Below, piece by piece: positions 25,634 to 35,922 of a stretch of DNA of 64,000 nucleotides; position 1 is the first letter of the stretch; each line of letters starts with the position of its first letter. Source of the stretch: Pseudomonas sp. R84. GTDB lineage: Bacteria > Pseudomonadota > Gammaproteobacteria > Pseudomonadales > Pseudomonadaceae. The position numbers and the translations under genes are program-made. Below the pieces are notes generated by a model. That model was given only the letters and a program-made list of their open reading frames with translations. It was not told where the DNA came from and did no database searches. The stretch lies in the NCBI RefSeq assembly GCF_009834515.1, contig NZ_CP019426.1:4329501-4393500 (forward strand), written 5' to 3'.

Positions 25634-27316
25634 TCAGATCCGGAACTGGCCGACGAGTTTGCCCAGCCGCTGCCCAAGCTCCGCCAAACTACGCGAAGTC
25701 TGCGCACCCAACTGCGTTTCATCGGCCACGCTGTCCACCGCCACCGCAATCTGATGCACGCTGCGGTTGATCTCTTCGGCCACCGCCGTCTGCTCTTCCG
25801 CCGCGCTGGCAATCTGCGCGTTCATCGAGTTGATCGTCGCAATCAACGATGCCATCGCGTCGAGAGAAGCGCCGGCCTGATTGGCTTGCTGTGAAGTGCC
25901 GTCACCCGCCTCGCTGGATCGGCGCATCGCTTCCACCGCCTGCTGCGTACCCGCCTGCAAACGATCGATCATGCCCTGAATTTCCTGGGTACTGATCTGC
26001 GTGCGACTGGCCAATGCACGCACCTCATCCGCCACCACGGCAAAGCCGCGTCCGGCCTCGCCAGCGCGCGCCGCTTCGATCGCCGCGTTCAGCGCCAGCA
26101 GGTTGGTCTGCTCGGCGATCGAACGAATCACCCCGAGCACGCCGACAATCGACGTCACGTCCTGCTGCAGGCTGTCGAGCGACACGCCGCTGCTGCGAAT
26201 GTCATCGACCAACGCATGAATCTGCTTGATGCTGCCGGCCACCACACGCTTGGCGCTCTGGCCTTCTTCATCGGTCTGCTGAGCGGCGACGGCGGCGTTC
26301 TGCGCGCTCTTGGCGACTTCCTGCGCGGCGGCAGACATCTCGTTGATCGCCGTGGCGACCTGATCGGTCTCATGGCGCTGACGCTCCATCGCCTGATCGG
26401 AACGCTGGGCCTGATCGGATACCTGCGTCACCAGCCCGGTGAGTTGCGTGGTCATCTCGGTGATCTGTCGCACTAGGCCATGGATCTTGTCGACGAAGCG
26501 GTTGAACGAACCGGCCAGTTCACCCAGTTCATCCTGGCTGGTGATATTCAGTCGACGGGTCAGATCGCCCTCGCCTGCCGCGATGTCATCGAGGTTGGCT
26601 TTCATCAGGGTCAACGGACGCAAAATGGTATTGGCCAGCAGCATTCCCGCCACCGCGATCACCAACAGCACCACCACCGCCACGCCAACGATGCTCAGCA
26701 CCACGCCTTGCATGCGTTCCTGCACCTGCGCTTCGACCAACGCGACTTGCGCTTCGATGCCGTCGAGGTTGACCGAGGTACCGACGGCCATGTCCCACTT
26801 CGCCAGGTATTCGGTGTAGCCGAGTTTCGGCACCAACACCTGCGCATTGCCCGGCAACGGCGAGCTGTATTGCAGATAATGCGTGCCGTCCTTCGCCACA
26901 CTTACCAGGCCACGGTTGACGTAAACGCCGTTCGGGTCACGGTTGTCCTTGAAACTTTTGCCCACGCCTTCAGGGTCATTGGCCTTGAACAGGCGCACGG
27001 TCTCGGAGTCGTAGCCGAAGAAGTAGCCGTCCTTGCCATAGCGAATGCCCGACAGCAGTTTGATCGCCTGCGCCCGCGCATCAACGTCACCGGCAGCGGC
27101 GGCGTCGTACAACGGTTTGATCGTGGTCATGGCCACGGCGACATAACTTTGCAGGGTGGCTTTGGCATCGCCGAGCAGGCGCTCGCGGGTCTGTTCGACC
27201 TCTTTGTGCGCCTGTTCCTGGAGGATGAACAGCGTGGTCAGGCTGATGACCAGCGCAAAGAGCAACACCGGGAGAACGGCGAGGGACAGGACTTTAGCCT
27301 TGAGGCTCAGGCGCAT
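25634..27316 (-). CDS. ctpM: methyl-accepting chemotaxis protein with sCache_2 sensor (CtpM-like)
   Basis: 560 aa. TM1 (about 9-31) precedes a periplasmic single-Cache domain (about 35-185) with [20 protein letters not shown] and [17 protein letters not shown]2 (about 203-227) follows, then HAMP ([13 protein letters not shown]) and a methyl-accepting signalling hairpin whose tip is [20 protein letters not shown]. The C-terminus lacks a CheR-tether pentapeptide. Size, domain type and neighbours match P. aeruginosa PA2652 (CtpM, malate chemoreceptor) as I remember it: a transporter upstream and then a TlpQ-like receptor. Ligand assignment to malate is by that synteny, not proven here. Confidence 0.85.
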   Translation of the reverse strand: MRLSLKAKVLSLAVLPVLLFALVISLTTLFILQEQAHKEVEQTRERLLGDAKATLQSYVAVAMTTIKPLYDAAAAGDVDARAQAIKLLSGIRYGKDGYFFGYDSETVRLFKANDPEGVGKSFKDNRDPNGVYVNRGLVSVAKDGTHYLQYSSPLPGNAQVLVPKLGYTEYLAKWDMAVGTSVNLDGIEAQVALVEAQVQERMQGVVLSIVGVAVVVLLVIAVAGMLLANTILRPLTLMKANLDDIAAGEGDLTRRLNITSQDELGELAGSFNRFVDKIHGLVRQITEMTTQLTGLVTQVSDQAQRSDQAMERQRHETDQVATAINEMSAAAQEVAKSAQNAAVAAQQTDEEGQSAKRVVAGSIKQIHALVDDIRSSGVSLDSLQQDVTSIVGVLGVIRSIAEQTNLLALNAAIEAARAGEAGRGFAVVADEVRALASRTQISTQEIQGMIDRLQAGTQQAVEAMRRSSEAGDGTSQQANQAGASLDAMASLIATINSMNAQIASAAEEQTAVAEEINRSVHQIAVAVDSVADETQLGAQTSRSLAELGQRLGKLVGQFRI

Positions 27317-27405
27317 TGTGGGAGCTCACTCTTTTGGTTTTATTGGCGTGGTTAAAGGCTTTAACGGCACGCGCAAGCAAAAGTTGAGTCCGTGGTCACC
27401 CCATC

Positions 27406-27502
27406 CCCTGTAGGAGTGAGCCTGCTCGCGATAGCGGTGTATCTGTCAGTACATCTGCCAACTGATACACCGCTATCGCGAGCAGGCTCACTCCTACAGG
27501 GG
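27406..27502. repeat. REP pair (TGTAGGAGTGAGCCTGCTCG family)
   Basis: Long inverted arms of about 37 bases flank roughly 15 bases, between the chemoreceptor and the antiporter gene on the same strand. It would place a strong hairpin in any transcript joining them. Confidence 0.92.
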
Positions 27503-27513
27503 AGACGTGGGGT

Positions 27514-28830
27514 TTAAAGAACCATCGCGGCCACCCAGCCGAACGCCAGCAAAGGCAGGTTGTAGTGCAGGAACGTCGGCACCACGGTGTCCCAGATGTG
27601 ATGATGCTGACCGTCGATATTCAGGCCCGAGGTCGGGCCCAGCGTCGAATCCGAAGCCGGCGAACCGGCGTCACCCAATGCGCCAGCGGTGCCGACGATG
27701 CACACGATCGCAATCGGGCTGAAGCCCAGTTGCACGCACAGCGGCACGAAAATCGCCGCCAGAATCGGCACGGTGGAAAACGACGAACCGATGCCCATGG
27801 TCACCAGCAACCCGACCAGCAGCATCAATAGTGCACCGATGCCCTTGCTGTGATTGATCCACGACGCCGAGGATTCAACCAGCGTCTGCACCTCTCCGGT
27901 GGCTTTCATCACTTCAGCAAATCCGGACGCGGCGATCATGATGAAACCGATCATCGCCATCATCTTCATGCCCTCGGTGAAGAGGTCATCGGTCTCACGC
28001 CACTTGACGATGCCCGATGCCGAGAAGATCAGAAAACCGACCAGCGCCCCGATAATCATCGAGTCCAGCAGCAACTGCACAATGAACGCGGCGGCAATCG
28101 CCACACCGGCAATCATCAGACTCAGCGGGTTGTACTGCACCGCCACTTGCTCGACCTGCTCGATCTTCGCCAGGTCGTACACGCGCCGTTTGCGATAAGT
28201 GATGAACGCCATCGCCAGGCCGAAGACCATGCCCAGCGCCGGAATGCCCATGGCGTGGGTAACGTTGATGCCGCTGATGTCGACGCCGCTGCGCGCAACA
28301 TTCGCCAGCAGAATTTCATTAAGGAAGATGTTACCGAAGCCCACCGGCAGGAACATGTACGGCGTGATCAGACCGAACGTCATCACGCAGGCGATCAAGC
28401 GGCGGTCGAGTTGCAGCTTGGTCAGTACATAAAGAAGCGGCGGCACCAGCAGCGGAATGAACGCAATGTGGATCGGCAGAATGTTCTGCGAGGCAATCGC
28501 CACCACCCACAACAGGCCGATCAGCAGCCATTTGACGCTGCCACCGCCGGTTGCGTGCTGACGGTCGACCATCGCCAACGCCTTGTCGGCCAGCGCATGG
28601 GCCAGGCCGGACTTGGCAATCGCCACAGCGAAAGCGCCGAGCAACGCGTAGGACAACGCCACCGTTGCGCCGCCGCCAAGGCCGCTGTTGAACGCCTTGA
28701 GCGTGGCCTCGATGCCCAGACCACCGGTCAGGCCGCCAACCAGCGCGCCAACGATCAAAGCGATCACCACATGCACGCGGGACAGGCTGAGCACCAGCAT
28801 GACGCCGACTGCCGCTATGACTGCATTCAT
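27514..28830 (-). CDS. Na+/H+ antiporter family (YuiF/NhaC-like) inner-membrane transporter
   Basis: 438 aa with about 11-12 hydrophobic helices. An N-terminal Na_H_antiport_2-like segment ([22 protein letters not shown]) is followed by the NhaC-like core, with [20 protein letters not shown] and [18 protein letters not shown] motifs. The family includes Na+/H+ exchangers and amino-acid permeases, so the substrate is open. The ATG at 28830 has GAGGAAG upstream. It lies between two chemoreceptors, the PA2653 position in P. aeruginosa, which suggests that sensing and uptake of a shared or related nutrient are linked; this is inference. Confidence 0.85.
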   Translation of the reverse strand: MNAVIAAVGVMLVLSLSRVHVVIALIVGALVGGLTGGLGIEATLKAFNSGLGGGATVALSYALLGAFAVAIAKSGLAHALADKALAMVDRQHATGGGSVKWLLIGLLWVVAIASQNILPIHIAFIPLLVPPLLYVLTKLQLDRRLIACVMTFGLITPYMFLPVGFGNIFLNEILLANVARSGVDISGINVTHAMGIPALGMVFGLAMAFITYRKRRVYDLAKIEQVEQVAVQYNPLSLMIAGVAIAAAFIVQLLLDSMIIGALVGFLIFSASGIVKWRETDDLFTEGMKMMAMIGFIMIAASGFAEVMKATGEVQTLVESSASWINHSKGIGALLMLLVGLLVTMGIGSSFSTVPILAAIFVPLCVQLGFSPIAIVCIVGTAGALGDAGSPASDSTLGPTSGLNIDGQHHHIWDTVVPTFLHYNLPLLAFGWVAAMVL

Positions 28831-28952
28831 TTCACTTCCTCGAAAAACACTGCGGTGGAAAACCGACCGCCAGACAGAATGAGTCCGCCAAAGCTTAACC
28901 GGCGGATTTGCAAAGAGGGTCTTATTAGAAGGGCGCGCACTGTGAATGAAGC

Positions 28953-29014
28953 AGCGGCAAGCTGCAAGTCACAAGCGGCAAGCTTTTGCGTTTTTTCACT
29001 TGCAGCTTGCGGCT
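28953..29014. repeat. inverted repeat AGCGGCAAGCTGCAAGT
   Basis: AGCGGCAAGCTGCAAGT (28953-28969) pairs with ACTTGCAGCTTGCGGCT (28998-29014) with one mismatch. A further direct partial copy (CAAGCGGCAAGCTT) lies in the loop. It resembles a low-complexity AAGCTGCAAGC repeat common in Pseudomonas gaps. It lies just upstream of the TlpQ-like gene. Confidence 0.75.
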
Positions 29015-29087
29015 GGAAGCTCAAGAAAGCTGCTCTTGGGCCGTTACAGTGCAAAGTCTCAGATATTTATCGAATAAGGACGTCTCC

Positions 29088-31235
29088 ATGTCGCTCAGAC
29101 AACTTTCCATCCAATGGAAAATCACTTTGCTCGCCGGCCTCTGCCTGGCCGGTATCGTGACCCTGTTGGTCGGTCTTTCGCTGTATCGCATGGAGCACAG
29201 TTCTGCACTGGTGAAAGCTTCGAGCATGGAAATGCTCACCGAGTCGGCGCAAGCGCGCATCGAGTCGCAAGGTGAAGTGCAGGCTGCTGGCATTCGCCAG
29301 CAGTTCATGGACGCCTATCAATACGGCCACGGCTTCTCGCGGCAGGTGCTGTTCCTGCGCGAGCAGGCCGAGAAGCGTTTTCTTGATGCCTTCGACCTGC
29401 GCGAAGACATGACTCGCCAGGTCAAATCGGCGCTACAAGCCAACCCGGAGCTGCTCGGCCTGTCGCTGGTGTTCGAAGCCAACGCGCTGGACGGCAAGGA
29501 TGAACTGTTCGCCGGTCAGGCTGAACTGGGCAGCAACGACAAGGGCCGTTTCGCCCTGTACTGGTCGCAACCAACGCCAGGCAAAGTCACCTCGATGGCC
29601 CTGCCGGAAAGCGACATGGCCGACACCAGCACCGGCCCCAGCGGTCAAGCCGCGAACGCCTGGTTCACCTGCCCGCGCGCTACGCTCAAACCGTGCGTGA
29701 TCGAACCCTACTTCTATGTGATCGACGGCCAGAACGTGCTGATGACCAGCATCGTCTTCCCGCTGATGGTCAACGGTAAAGTCATCGCCTCGCTGTCGGT
29801 CGACATCAACCTCAACAGCCTGCAAGCGATCAGCCAGGGCGCCAGCAAAAAGCTCTATGACGGCCAGACCGCCGTGAGCATCATCAGCCCCGCCGGCCTG
29901 CTCGCCGGTTACAGCCCGGATGCCGGCAAACTCAGTCAGCGTCTGGATGCCGTCGACAAAATCAGCGGCGCCGAACTGCTGAGCAAACTTGCCTCCACCA
30001 GCAGCGTCAGCAGCCTGCACAGCAACGGCCAGTTGAAAGTGCTGTCACCGTTCCCGCCGATTCCCGGCGGCCCGTCGTGGGGCGTGTTGCTCGACGTACC
30101 GGAAAAGGTCCTGGTCAGCCGCGCCGAAGCGCTCAAGCAACAACTGGACGCGAGCAATAATTCCGGCACATTGATCGAACTGAGCCTTGGCGTGCTGGCG
30201 GCGTTGATCGGCTTGCTGCTGGTGTGGCTGATGGCGCGCAGTGTGACCAAACCGATCCTCGGTGTGGCACACATGCTCGAAGACATCGCCAGCGGCGAAG
30301 GCGACCTGACCCGCCGTCTGGCCTATGACAAAAAGGACGAACTCGGTCAGTTGGCCGGTTGGTTCAACAAGTTCCTCGACAAGTTGCAGCCGATCATCGC
30401 GGAAGTGAAACGCTCGGTGCAGGATGCGCGCAACACCGCCGATCAGTCCTCAGCGATTGCGACCCAGACCAGCGCCGGTATGGAACAGCAATACCGTCAG
30501 GTTGATCAGGTCGCCACTGCGTCCCACGAAATGAGCGCCACTGCGCAAGACGTCGCCCGCAGCGCTGCACAAGCTGCCGAAGCGGCCAAGGATGCTGATC
30601 GCGCTACCCGTCAGGGCCTGACGGTGATCGACCGCACTACCGCGAGCATCGACACCCTCGCCGCTGACATGAGCGCAGCGATGGTGCAGGTCGAAGGCCT
30701 TTCCGCCAACAGCGAGAAAATCGGCGCGGTGCTGGAAACAATCCGCGCCATCGCCGAGCAGACCAACCTGTTGGCGCTCAACGCCGCGATCGAAGCGGCC
30801 CGTGCCGGTGAGGCTGGCCGTGGTTTTGCCGTGGTCGCTGACGAGGTACGCAACCTCGCTCGCCGCACACAAGAATCCGTGGAAGAAACCCGTCAGGTCA
30901 TCGAGCAGTTGCAGAGCGGTACACAGGATGTGGTCGGGGCGATGGGCAACAGCCATCGTCAGGCTCAGGGCAGTGTCGAACAGGTTGGCCAAGCCGTGAC
31001 CGCGCTGCGCCAGATCGGCGATGCGGTGACGGTGATCAGCGACATGAACCTGCAGATTGCCAGTGCCGCTGAAGAGCAGAGTGCGGTGGCCGAGGAGATC
31101 AATAACAACGTGGCGACGATTCGTGACGTGACGGAGTCGTTGTCCGGGCAGGCGAATGAGTCGGCGCGGGTGAGTCAGTCGCTCAATAGCCTGGCGAATC
31201 AGCAGCAGAGTTTGATGGATCAGTTTCGGGTTTGA
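29088..31235 (+). CDS. tlpQ: methyl-accepting chemotaxis protein with dCache_1 sensor (TlpQ-like)
   Basis: 715 aa, almost the length of P. aeruginosa TlpQ as remembered. The chosen ATG has AAGGA nine bases upstream. TM1 (about 12-33) precedes a large double-Cache periplasmic domain (about 40-365) with [40 protein letters not shown] and [17 protein letters not shown]2 (about 367-390), HAMP ([13 protein letters not shown]) and the signalling domain with [19 protein letters not shown] follow. TlpQ senses histamine and polyamines. Position next to the antiporter and BqsRS fits PA2654. The ligand is inferred from synteny and domain type. Confidence 0.87.
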   Translation: MSLRQLSIQWKITLLAGLCLAGIVTLLVGLSLYRMEHSSALVKASSMEMLTESAQARIESQGEVQAAGIRQQFMDAYQYGHGFSRQVLFLREQAEKRFLDAFDLREDMTRQVKSALQANPELLGLSLVFEANALDGKDELFAGQAELGSNDKGRFALYWSQPTPGKVTSMALPESDMADTSTGPSGQAANAWFTCPRATLKPCVIEPYFYVIDGQNVLMTSIVFPLMVNGKVIASLSVDINLNSLQAISQGASKKLYDGQTAVSIISPAGLLAGYSPDAGKLSQRLDAVDKISGAELLSKLASTSSVSSLHSNGQLKVLSPFPPIPGGPSWGVLLDVPEKVLVSRAEALKQQLDASNNSGTLIELSLGVLAALIGLLLVWLMARSVTKPILGVAHMLEDIASGEGDLTRRLAYDKKDELGQLAGWFNKFLDKLQPIIAEVKRSVQDARNTADQSSAIATQTSAGMEQQYRQVDQVATASHEMSATAQDVARSAAQAAEAAKDADRATRQGLTVIDRTTASIDTLAADMSAAMVQVEGLSANSEKIGAVLETIRAIAEQTNLLALNAAIEAARAGEAGRGFAVVADEVRNLARRTQESVEETRQVIEQLQSGTQDVVGAMGNSHRQAQGSVEQVGQAVTALRQIGDAVTVISDMNLQIASAAEEQSAVAEEINNNVATIRDVTESLSGQANESARVSQSLNSLANQQQSLMDQFRV

Positions 31236-31265
31236 TTTGAAGGTTGTGGGGTGTCAGCTGGATTA

Positions 31266-31476
31266 CCCCCTCACCCCAGCCCTCTCCCCCAAGGGGGCGA
31301 GGGGGAAAGGGAGCTGATCTTCATGTCATTCAAAACCTGAGTTCGACTCGATATTTTCAGGTCACGTTGATGCTTTCAAAAACCTGAGTTCGGCTCGGTG
31401 TTTCAGGTCGGTGTAACTCGAACATACACCTCGGTCAGTCCCCTCTCCCTCCGGGAGAGGGTTAGGGTGAGGGGCT
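31266..31476. repeat. composite inverted-repeat element, copy 3, with an internal tandem repeat
   Basis: Left arm CCCCCTCACCCCAGCCCTCT and right arm CAGTCCCCTCTCCCTCCGGG through GGTTAGGGTGAGGGG. Between them AAAACCTGAGTTCGACTCG... and AAAACCTGAGTTCGGCTCG... form two direct copies about 48 bases apart. The element separates two convergent genes (tlpQ and bqsS). Confidence 0.82.
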
Positions 31477-31486
31477 TCTCAAAGAC

Positions 31487-32800
31487 TCACCGCCGAGGCA
31501 ACTCGATCACCACCTTCAACCCACCCCACTCACTCTCGCCCAACACCAGCAACCCGCCCCAGGTCTCGACAATATCGCGGACAATCCCTAGCCCCAGGCC
31601 ATGCCCATGGGTCTGTTCATCCAGCCGCGTGCCACGACTGAATACCTGAGCGCGCTGTTCTTCGGGAATCCCCGGGCCGTCATCTTCCACGCTCAGCGCA
31701 AAGCCATCCGTACGTTCGATCACACTCAAACGCACCTCGGCATCCGCCCACTTGCAGGCGTTGTCCAGCAGATTGCCGAGCAACTCGAGCAAATCCTCCC
31801 GATCCCACGGCAGTTGCAACCCCGCCGGCGCAACATAACTCAACGCCAAATGCTCGCCGTGAATCATGTTTAACGTCGCCAGCAACCCTGGCAGTTCTGC
31901 ATCACAATCGAACAACGCACCGGGCAGCGCATCACCAGACAACCGTGCCCGATTGAGCTCGCGATTGAGCCGCTGCTGCACCTGCTCCAGCTGTTCCTTG
32001 AGCACCTTGCGCAACTCGGGATGGGCATCGAGTTTTTCGCTGGAGGCCAGGCTCAACAACACCGCCAACGGCGTTTTCAACGCATGCCCTAGGTTGCCCA
32101 GGGCATTGCGTGAACGCTTGAGGCTGTCTTCGGTGTGCGCGAGCAAATGGTTGATCTGCGCCACCAGCGGTTCCAGCTCCACCGGCACCTGCTCATCGAG
32201 TTGTGAACGCTGGCCCTGCTGCAATTGCGCGATCTGCTCGCGAGCCTTCTCCAGCGGTTTCAACGCGCGGCGCACGGTCAAGCGCTGCAAGAACAGAATC
32301 AGAAGCAACGCCGCCAGCCCCAAGCCCAGACCGATCTGGCGCATGCGCTGAAAACTCTCGCGCACCGGCGTGTAATCCTGCGCGACGCTGATCGAAATCG
32401 ATTGGCCCAGGCGTCGATAATCTGAACGCAGCACCAGCAATTGCTGACCGTCCGGGCCCAGTTGCAGATTGCTGTGCAGACCGGGATGGTCGAGCAGCGG
32501 CAGATCCTGATCCCACAACGAGCGCGAACGCCAATGGCTGTCGGCAAAGTCGATCCGGAAATAATGCCCGGAAAACGGTCGCTGATAGGCCGGCGACAGA
32601 TGCCGCTCATCCAGTTGCAGGCCTTGCGGGCCCCGCACCAATGCCACTAGCAGACTTTCGCTGTCGTTGCGCAGACCGGCTTCGAGATAACGCTGTAAAC
32701 CCACTTCGAACAACCACAGGCTGGTTTGCGCGACCACCACACCGACGACCACCATTACGCTGATCAAACCCAGGCTCAAGCGGCGCTGGATCGACCTCAC
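31487..32800 (-). CDS. bqsS: sensor histidine kinase, BqsS/CarS-like
   Basis: 437 aa, starting at a GTG that overlaps the bqsR stop by four bases (GTGA). TM1 (about 10-31), a periplasmic domain (about 32-153) and TM2 (about 154-172) lead to HAMP-like and DHp segments, with the phospho-acceptor His239 in [13 protein letters not shown]. The ATP-binding domain shows [22 protein letters not shown] and GHGLGLGIV. Gene order PepSY-PepSY-RR-HK beside the TlpQ-like gene equals the P. aeruginosa BqsRS (CarRS) locus, which responds to Fe(II) and Ca2+. The periplasmic part has RESFQ (147-151) but no complete RExxE, the motif reported for Fe(II) sensing. Confidence 0.88.
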   Translation of the reverse strand: MRSIQRRLSLGLISVMVVVGVVVAQTSLWLFEVGLQRYLEAGLRNDSESLLVALVRGPQGLQLDERHLSPAYQRPFSGHYFRIDFADSHWRSRSLWDQDLPLLDHPGLHSNLQLGPDGQQLLVLRSDYRRLGQSISISVAQDYTPVRESFQRMRQIGLGLGLAALLLILFLQRLTVRRALKPLEKAREQIAQLQQGQRSQLDEQVPVELEPLVAQINHLLAHTEDSLKRSRNALGNLGHALKTPLAVLLSLASSEKLDAHPELRKVLKEQLEQVQQRLNRELNRARLSGDALPGALFDCDAELPGLLATLNMIHGEHLALSYVAPAGLQLPWDREDLLELLGNLLDNACKWADAEVRLSVIERTDGFALSVEDDGPGIPEEQRAQVFSRGTRLDEQTHGHGLGLGIVRDIVETWGGLLVLGESEWGGLKVVIELPRR

Positions 32801-33465
32801 GAAGCTTTTCCGCCGAACAGGTAACCCTGACCGCGACGGGTTTCGATCACGCTTTTGCCGAGCTTGCGACGCAGGTGATTGACATGCACTTCGAGGACGT
32901 TGGAATCGCGCTCGGTCTCACCGTCGTAGAGGTGTTCGGCGAGGTGGCTTTTGGAAAGGATCTGTTCCGGGTGCAGCATGAAATAGCGCAGCAGGCGGAA
33001 TTCGGCAGCGGTCAGTTGAATGTCGGCGCCGTCGCGCACCACGCATTGCCGACCCTCGTCCAGATGCAGACCGGCCGCCTGCAAGGTCGGCTGGTTGGCC
33101 TGGCCTTTGGAGCGGCGCAACAACGACTGAATGCGCAACTGCAGTTCTTCGGGGTGGAACGGTTTGGTCAGGTAATCGTCGGCACCGGCCTTCAGACCTT
33201 CGATGCGCTCGGCCCAGGAATCGCGCGCCGTGAGGATCAACACCGGTATCGCCAAACCACCGGCGCGCCACTGCGCCAGCACTTCAAGCCCCGGCACGCC
33301 TGGCAGGCCGAGGTCGAGAATGATCAGGTCATATGGCTCGCTGCTGCCCTGATACAGTGCATCACGACCGTCGGCCAGCCAATCCACCGCGTAACCTTGT
33401 CGCTGCAGGCTGGCGAGCAATTCGTCGGCCAACGGTACGTGGTCTTCCACCAATAGCAAACGCAT
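32797..33465 (-). CDS. bqsR: OmpR-family response regulator, BqsR/CarR-like
   Basis: 222 aa. The receiver domain has acidic pocket Glu7/Asp8, the phosphorylation site Asp51 in [10 protein letters not shown], and Lys in LTKPFHPEE. The C-terminal winged helix (about 125-218) contains [13 protein letters not shown] and [14 protein letters not shown] with a RRGQGYLF wing. It begins three bases after the PepSY gene stop and overlaps the kinase start, so all four genes form one operon. In P. aeruginosa this regulator binds TTAAG-N6-TTAAG; a near match lies upstream of the operon at 34143-34158, consistent with autoregulation. Confidence 0.92.
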   Translation of the reverse strand: MRLLLVEDHVPLADELLASLQRQGYAVDWLADGRDALYQGSSEPYDLIILDLGLPGVPGLEVLAQWRAGGLAIPVLILTARDSWAERIEGLKAGADDYLTKPFHPEELQLRIQSLLRRSKGQANQPTLQAAGLHLDEGRQCVVRDGADIQLTAAEFRLLRYFMLHPEQILSKSHLAEHLYDGETERDSNVLEVHVNHLRRKLGKSVIETRRGQGYLFGGKAS

Positions 33466-33468
33466 CGA

Positions 33469-33780
33469 TCAATCTTCCTTGTCTTTCACAAGTTCACCGG
33501 TATCGGCCTTCAAGTGCAGCTCACGGGCGACACCTTCGACGGTGAGCAACTCGACTTCATAAATGTAGACGTCGTGTTTTTCTTCCAGCTCGACTTCCAG
33601 CAGTTTGGCGCCGGGATAGCGATCCATCGCCTGCTGCAGCACTTGCTCCAGCGGCAGGATCACGCCCTGCTTGCGCAGATTCAGGGCTTCGTCCGGACCG
33701 AGGTCGCGGGCCATGGCCGTCGAGCAACACATCACCAGCGCCAACGCCGTGCGGCAGGTGGCGCGAACATTAACCTTCAT
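33469..33780 (-). CDS. periplasmic PepSY-domain protein (second of two)
   Basis: 103 aa. A signal peptide (about 1-24, ending AMA) precedes a PepSY domain with ARDLGPDEALNLRKQGVILP and ELEEKHDVYIYEVELLTVEG. The ATG overlaps the stop of the preceding PepSY gene (TAATG). The paralogue pair share ARDLGPDEAL and the Glu-Glu-x-Tyr-x-Tyr strand, so they arose by duplication. PepSY proteins in this locus are periplasmic and are thought to influence sensing or cope with the metal signal; the mechanism is unknown. A C-terminal LVKDKED is highly charged. Confidence 0.88.
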   Translation of the reverse strand: MKVNVRATCRTALALVMCCSTAMARDLGPDEALNLRKQGVILPLEQVLQQAMDRYPGAKLLEVELEEKHDVYIYEVELLTVEGVARELHLKADTGELVKDKED

Positions 33781-34088
33781 TACGTATCCTGATGATCCTT
33801 GAGAACCTGCCCAGTCACCGCGTCTAATTCCAGATCCCACTCCAGCCCCTGCGGATCGCGCATTTCGATCTGGTAGATGTACTTGCCGTACTGCTCTTCC
33901 AGCTCAGTGTCGGTGATCGTCGAACCCGGGTGTTTGGCCAGCGCAGTGGCGTTGAGCTTCTCGAAGGAGACGATAGTACCAGCGTCGCGCAGGCGCAGGG
34001 CTTCGTCAGGGCCGAGATCGCGGGCGTGAACAGTGTTGGCAGTGAGGCCGATGATCGCGGCAATGGACAGGGCAGTCAGGGTTTTCAT
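33780..34088 (-). CDS. periplasmic PepSY-domain protein (first of two)
   Basis: 102 aa. The signal peptide (about 1-22, ending VHA) is followed by RDLGPDEALRLRDAGTIVSF and ELEEQYGKYIYQIEMRDPQG, the PepSY core. It is the promoter-proximal gene of the PepSY-PepSY-bqsR-bqsS operon, with GGAG eight bases before the ATG. The upstream region carries three CTTAAC half-sites (34114, 34129, 34143), the last one paired with CTGAAT at the 11-base spacing expected for an OmpR-type dimer. It is a likely BqsR target and perhaps an accessory modulator of BqsS. Confidence 0.9.
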   Translation of the reverse strand: MKTLTALSIAAIIGLTANTVHARDLGPDEALRLRDAGTIVSFEKLNATALAKHPGSTITDTELEEQYGKYIYQIEMRDPQGLEWDLELDAVTGQVLKDHQDT

Positions 34089-34142
34089 GGTGTCTCCGTA
34101 TTTTTATGTGTTGCTTAACGGTGGGCACCTTAACGGGATGAA

Positions 34143-34158
34143 CTTAACTGAAACTGAA
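34143..34158 (-). promoter_or_regulatory. candidate BqsR box (TTAAG-N6-TTAAG type)
   Basis: On the plus strand CTTAA-CTGAAA-CTGAA matches the reverse complement of TTAAG-N6-TTAAG with one mismatch. It lies 55 bases upstream of the first PepSY start codon. Two more CTTAAC half-sites are nearer the gene (34129-34134 and 34114-34119) but at 14-15 base spacing. Confidence 0.6.
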
Positions 34159-34190
34159 TTGCCATCATTGCTCCCGCTCAATACATATCC

Positions 34191-34285
34191 CCTTGTAGGA
34201 GTGAGCCTGCTCGCGATAGCGGTGTATCAGACAGATCATTATTCAATGACACACCGCTATCGCGAGCAGGCTCACTCCTACAAGG
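34191..34285. repeat. REP pair (TGTAGGAGTGAGCCTGCTCG family)
   Basis: Near-perfect long inverted arms lie between the divergent bqs operon and the patatin-like gene; the patatin start codon is 51 bases after the repeat. Confidence 0.93.
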
Positions 34286-34335
34286 TTTTGTAACATGTGC
34301 TTATAATTGTTCGCTTGCTAACGATCGAGACCGGT

Positions 34336-35415
34336 ATGACCGCCATCCACATCAAATTCCCCGCCCTCACCCTCAAGGCCGGCCCGCGTGCCATGGCGCG
34401 TATTCGTGCGCAAGGCCTGAACGCCGCCGACGTCGGTACCCTGCCCGGTGCCGCCGGTGGGCCGAAGGCGTTGGGCATTCAGGGGCTGGATCTGGCGTTG
34501 TTCGGCGAATGGCTGCCGAGCGCACCGCGTGAGCGTTCGCTGATCGGCGCCTCGGTCGGCTCTTGGCGTTTCGCCAGCGCTTGCCTGCCGGACGCCGCCG
34601 AAGGCATCCGCCGCCTCGGCCATCTGTATGCCGAGCAGAACTTCAACAAAGGCGTGACCATGGCCGAGATCAGTCAGAGCTCGCAGCGCATGCTCAATGA
34701 CCTGCTCGACGGCCGCGACGCGAGCATCCTCGACAACGCGCATTACCGCTTGAACATCATGGTGGTGAAAAGTCAGGGACGTCTGGCCGATGACCATCGC
34801 GGTCGCCTCGGTCTGGCATTGGGCTCGGTGATCGCCGACAACTTGCGCGGCCGCGCGCGGCTGTCGCGACACTTCGAACGGCTGATCATCCACGACCCGC
34901 GCCTCGCCCCACCGGTGAATGCGCTGAACGACTTCCCGTCGCGCTTCGTCGCGCTGAATGCCGGTAATCTGCGCCAAGCGCTGCTGGCTTCGGGTTCGAT
35001 CCCGATGGTCATGGAAGGCGTGCGCGATCTGCCCGGCGCCGGTGCCGGCACTTTCCGCGACGGCGGCCTGCTCGACTATCACCTCGACCTGCCCTACAGC
35101 GGTGACGGCATCGTCCTCTATCCGCACTTCACTGATCGGGTGATTCCCGGCTGGTTCGACAAGACCCTGCCGTGGCGCAAGGCCTCGGTGGAGCGCCTGC
35201 AGGACGTGCTGTTGCTCGCCCCCTCGAAGGAATATCTGGCGCGCCTGCCCTACGGCAAACTGCCCGACCGCAACGACTTCAAACGCTTTATGGGCGATGC
35301 GCCGAGCCGGCAGAAATACTGGCACGCGGCAATGGACGAAAGCCGCCGCCTCGGTGACGAATTCCTTGAACTGACTGCCAATGGTCGCCTCGCCGAGCGC
35401 TTGCTGACCCTTTAG
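34336..35415 (+). CDS. patatin-like phospholipase family protein
   Basis: 359 aa from the ATG at 34336. The Gly-rich oxyanion segment [16 protein letters not shown] (about 38-52) leads to the nucleophile elbow IGASVGSW with Ser73. The dyad Asp242 lies in [10 protein letters not shown]. This Ser-Asp arrangement defines patatin-type lipases and acyl hydrolases. No signal peptide is present, so a cytoplasmic or membrane-peripheral role is likely. No ExoU-like effector extension or secretion partner is nearby. The gene is monocistronic, with queD 85 bases downstream. Confidence 0.88.
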   Translation: MTAIHIKFPALTLKAGPRAMARIRAQGLNAADVGTLPGAAGGPKALGIQGLDLALFGEWLPSAPRERSLIGASVGSWRFASACLPDAAEGIRRLGHLYAEQNFNKGVTMAEISQSSQRMLNDLLDGRDASILDNAHYRLNIMVVKSQGRLADDHRGRLGLALGSVIADNLRGRARLSRHFERLIIHDPRLAPPVNALNDFPSRFVALNAGNLRQALLASGSIPMVMEGVRDLPGAGAGTFRDGGLLDYHLDLPYSGDGIVLYPHFTDRVIPGWFDKTLPWRKASVERLQDVLLLAPSKEYLARLPYGKLPDRNDFKRFMGDAPSRQKYWHAAMDESRRLGDEFLELTANGRLAERLLTL

Positions 35416-35500
35416 TCAGCACGGCCAAAGACAAGCTGGTAAACTCGCCGCCTGCCCGAATCGCTGCGGCGAACGCCATCTGAACAGAGCCGAAAATACT

Positions 35501-35857
35501 GTGGAAATCTTCAAGGAATTTACTTTCGAATCCGCCCACCGCCTGCCGCACGTCCCGGACGGCCACAAGTGCGGGCGTCTGCACGGTCACTCGTTCAAAG
35601 TGGCGCTTCACCTCAGCGGCGACCTCGATCCGCACACTGGCTGGATTCGCGATTTCTCCGAGATAAAAGCAATCTTCAAGCCGCTGTACGAGCGTCTCGA
35701 TCACAACTACCTGAACGACATTCCCGGTCTGGAAAACCCGACCAGTGAAGTGCTGGCCAAATTCATCTGGAATGAAATGAAGCCGTTGCTGCCGGAACTG
35801 AGCGCGATCCGCATTCACGAGACCTGCACCAGCGGTTGCATCTATCGCGGTGAGTAA
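35501..35857 (+). CDS. queD: 6-carboxy-5,6,7,8-tetrahydropterin synthase (QueD)
   Basis: 118 aa, starting at GTG. It converts dihydroneopterin triphosphate to 6-carboxytetrahydropterin in queuosine synthesis. The zinc ligands His13 (SAHRLP), His28 and His30 (RLHGHSF) and the catalytic Cys24 (HKCGRLH) are present, with the second His in LDHNYLND and the Glu in RIHETCTSG. Length matches E. coli QueD (121). No other queuosine gene is adjacent, which is usual in Pseudomonas. It shows no strong ribosome site, but the domain begins at once ([13 protein letters not shown]), which fixes the start. Confidence 0.96.
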   Translation: MEIFKEFTFESAHRLPHVPDGHKCGRLHGHSFKVALHLSGDLDPHTGWIRDFSEIKAIFKPLYERLDHNYLNDIPGLENPTSEVLAKFIWNEMKPLLPELSAIRIHETCTSGCIYRGE

Positions 35858-35922
35858 CCTGACGTAGATCTCCCTCGTAGGAGCTGCCGAAGGGGGATTG
35901 GTGTTTTGTCTGGGAAATAGAG

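Noticed and set aside
34336-35415. Patatin-like gene as an ExoU or CBASS-type effector
   Set aside because: No secretion partner, ubiquitin-binding extension, cyclase or other defence gene is next to it; neighbours are a REP and queD.
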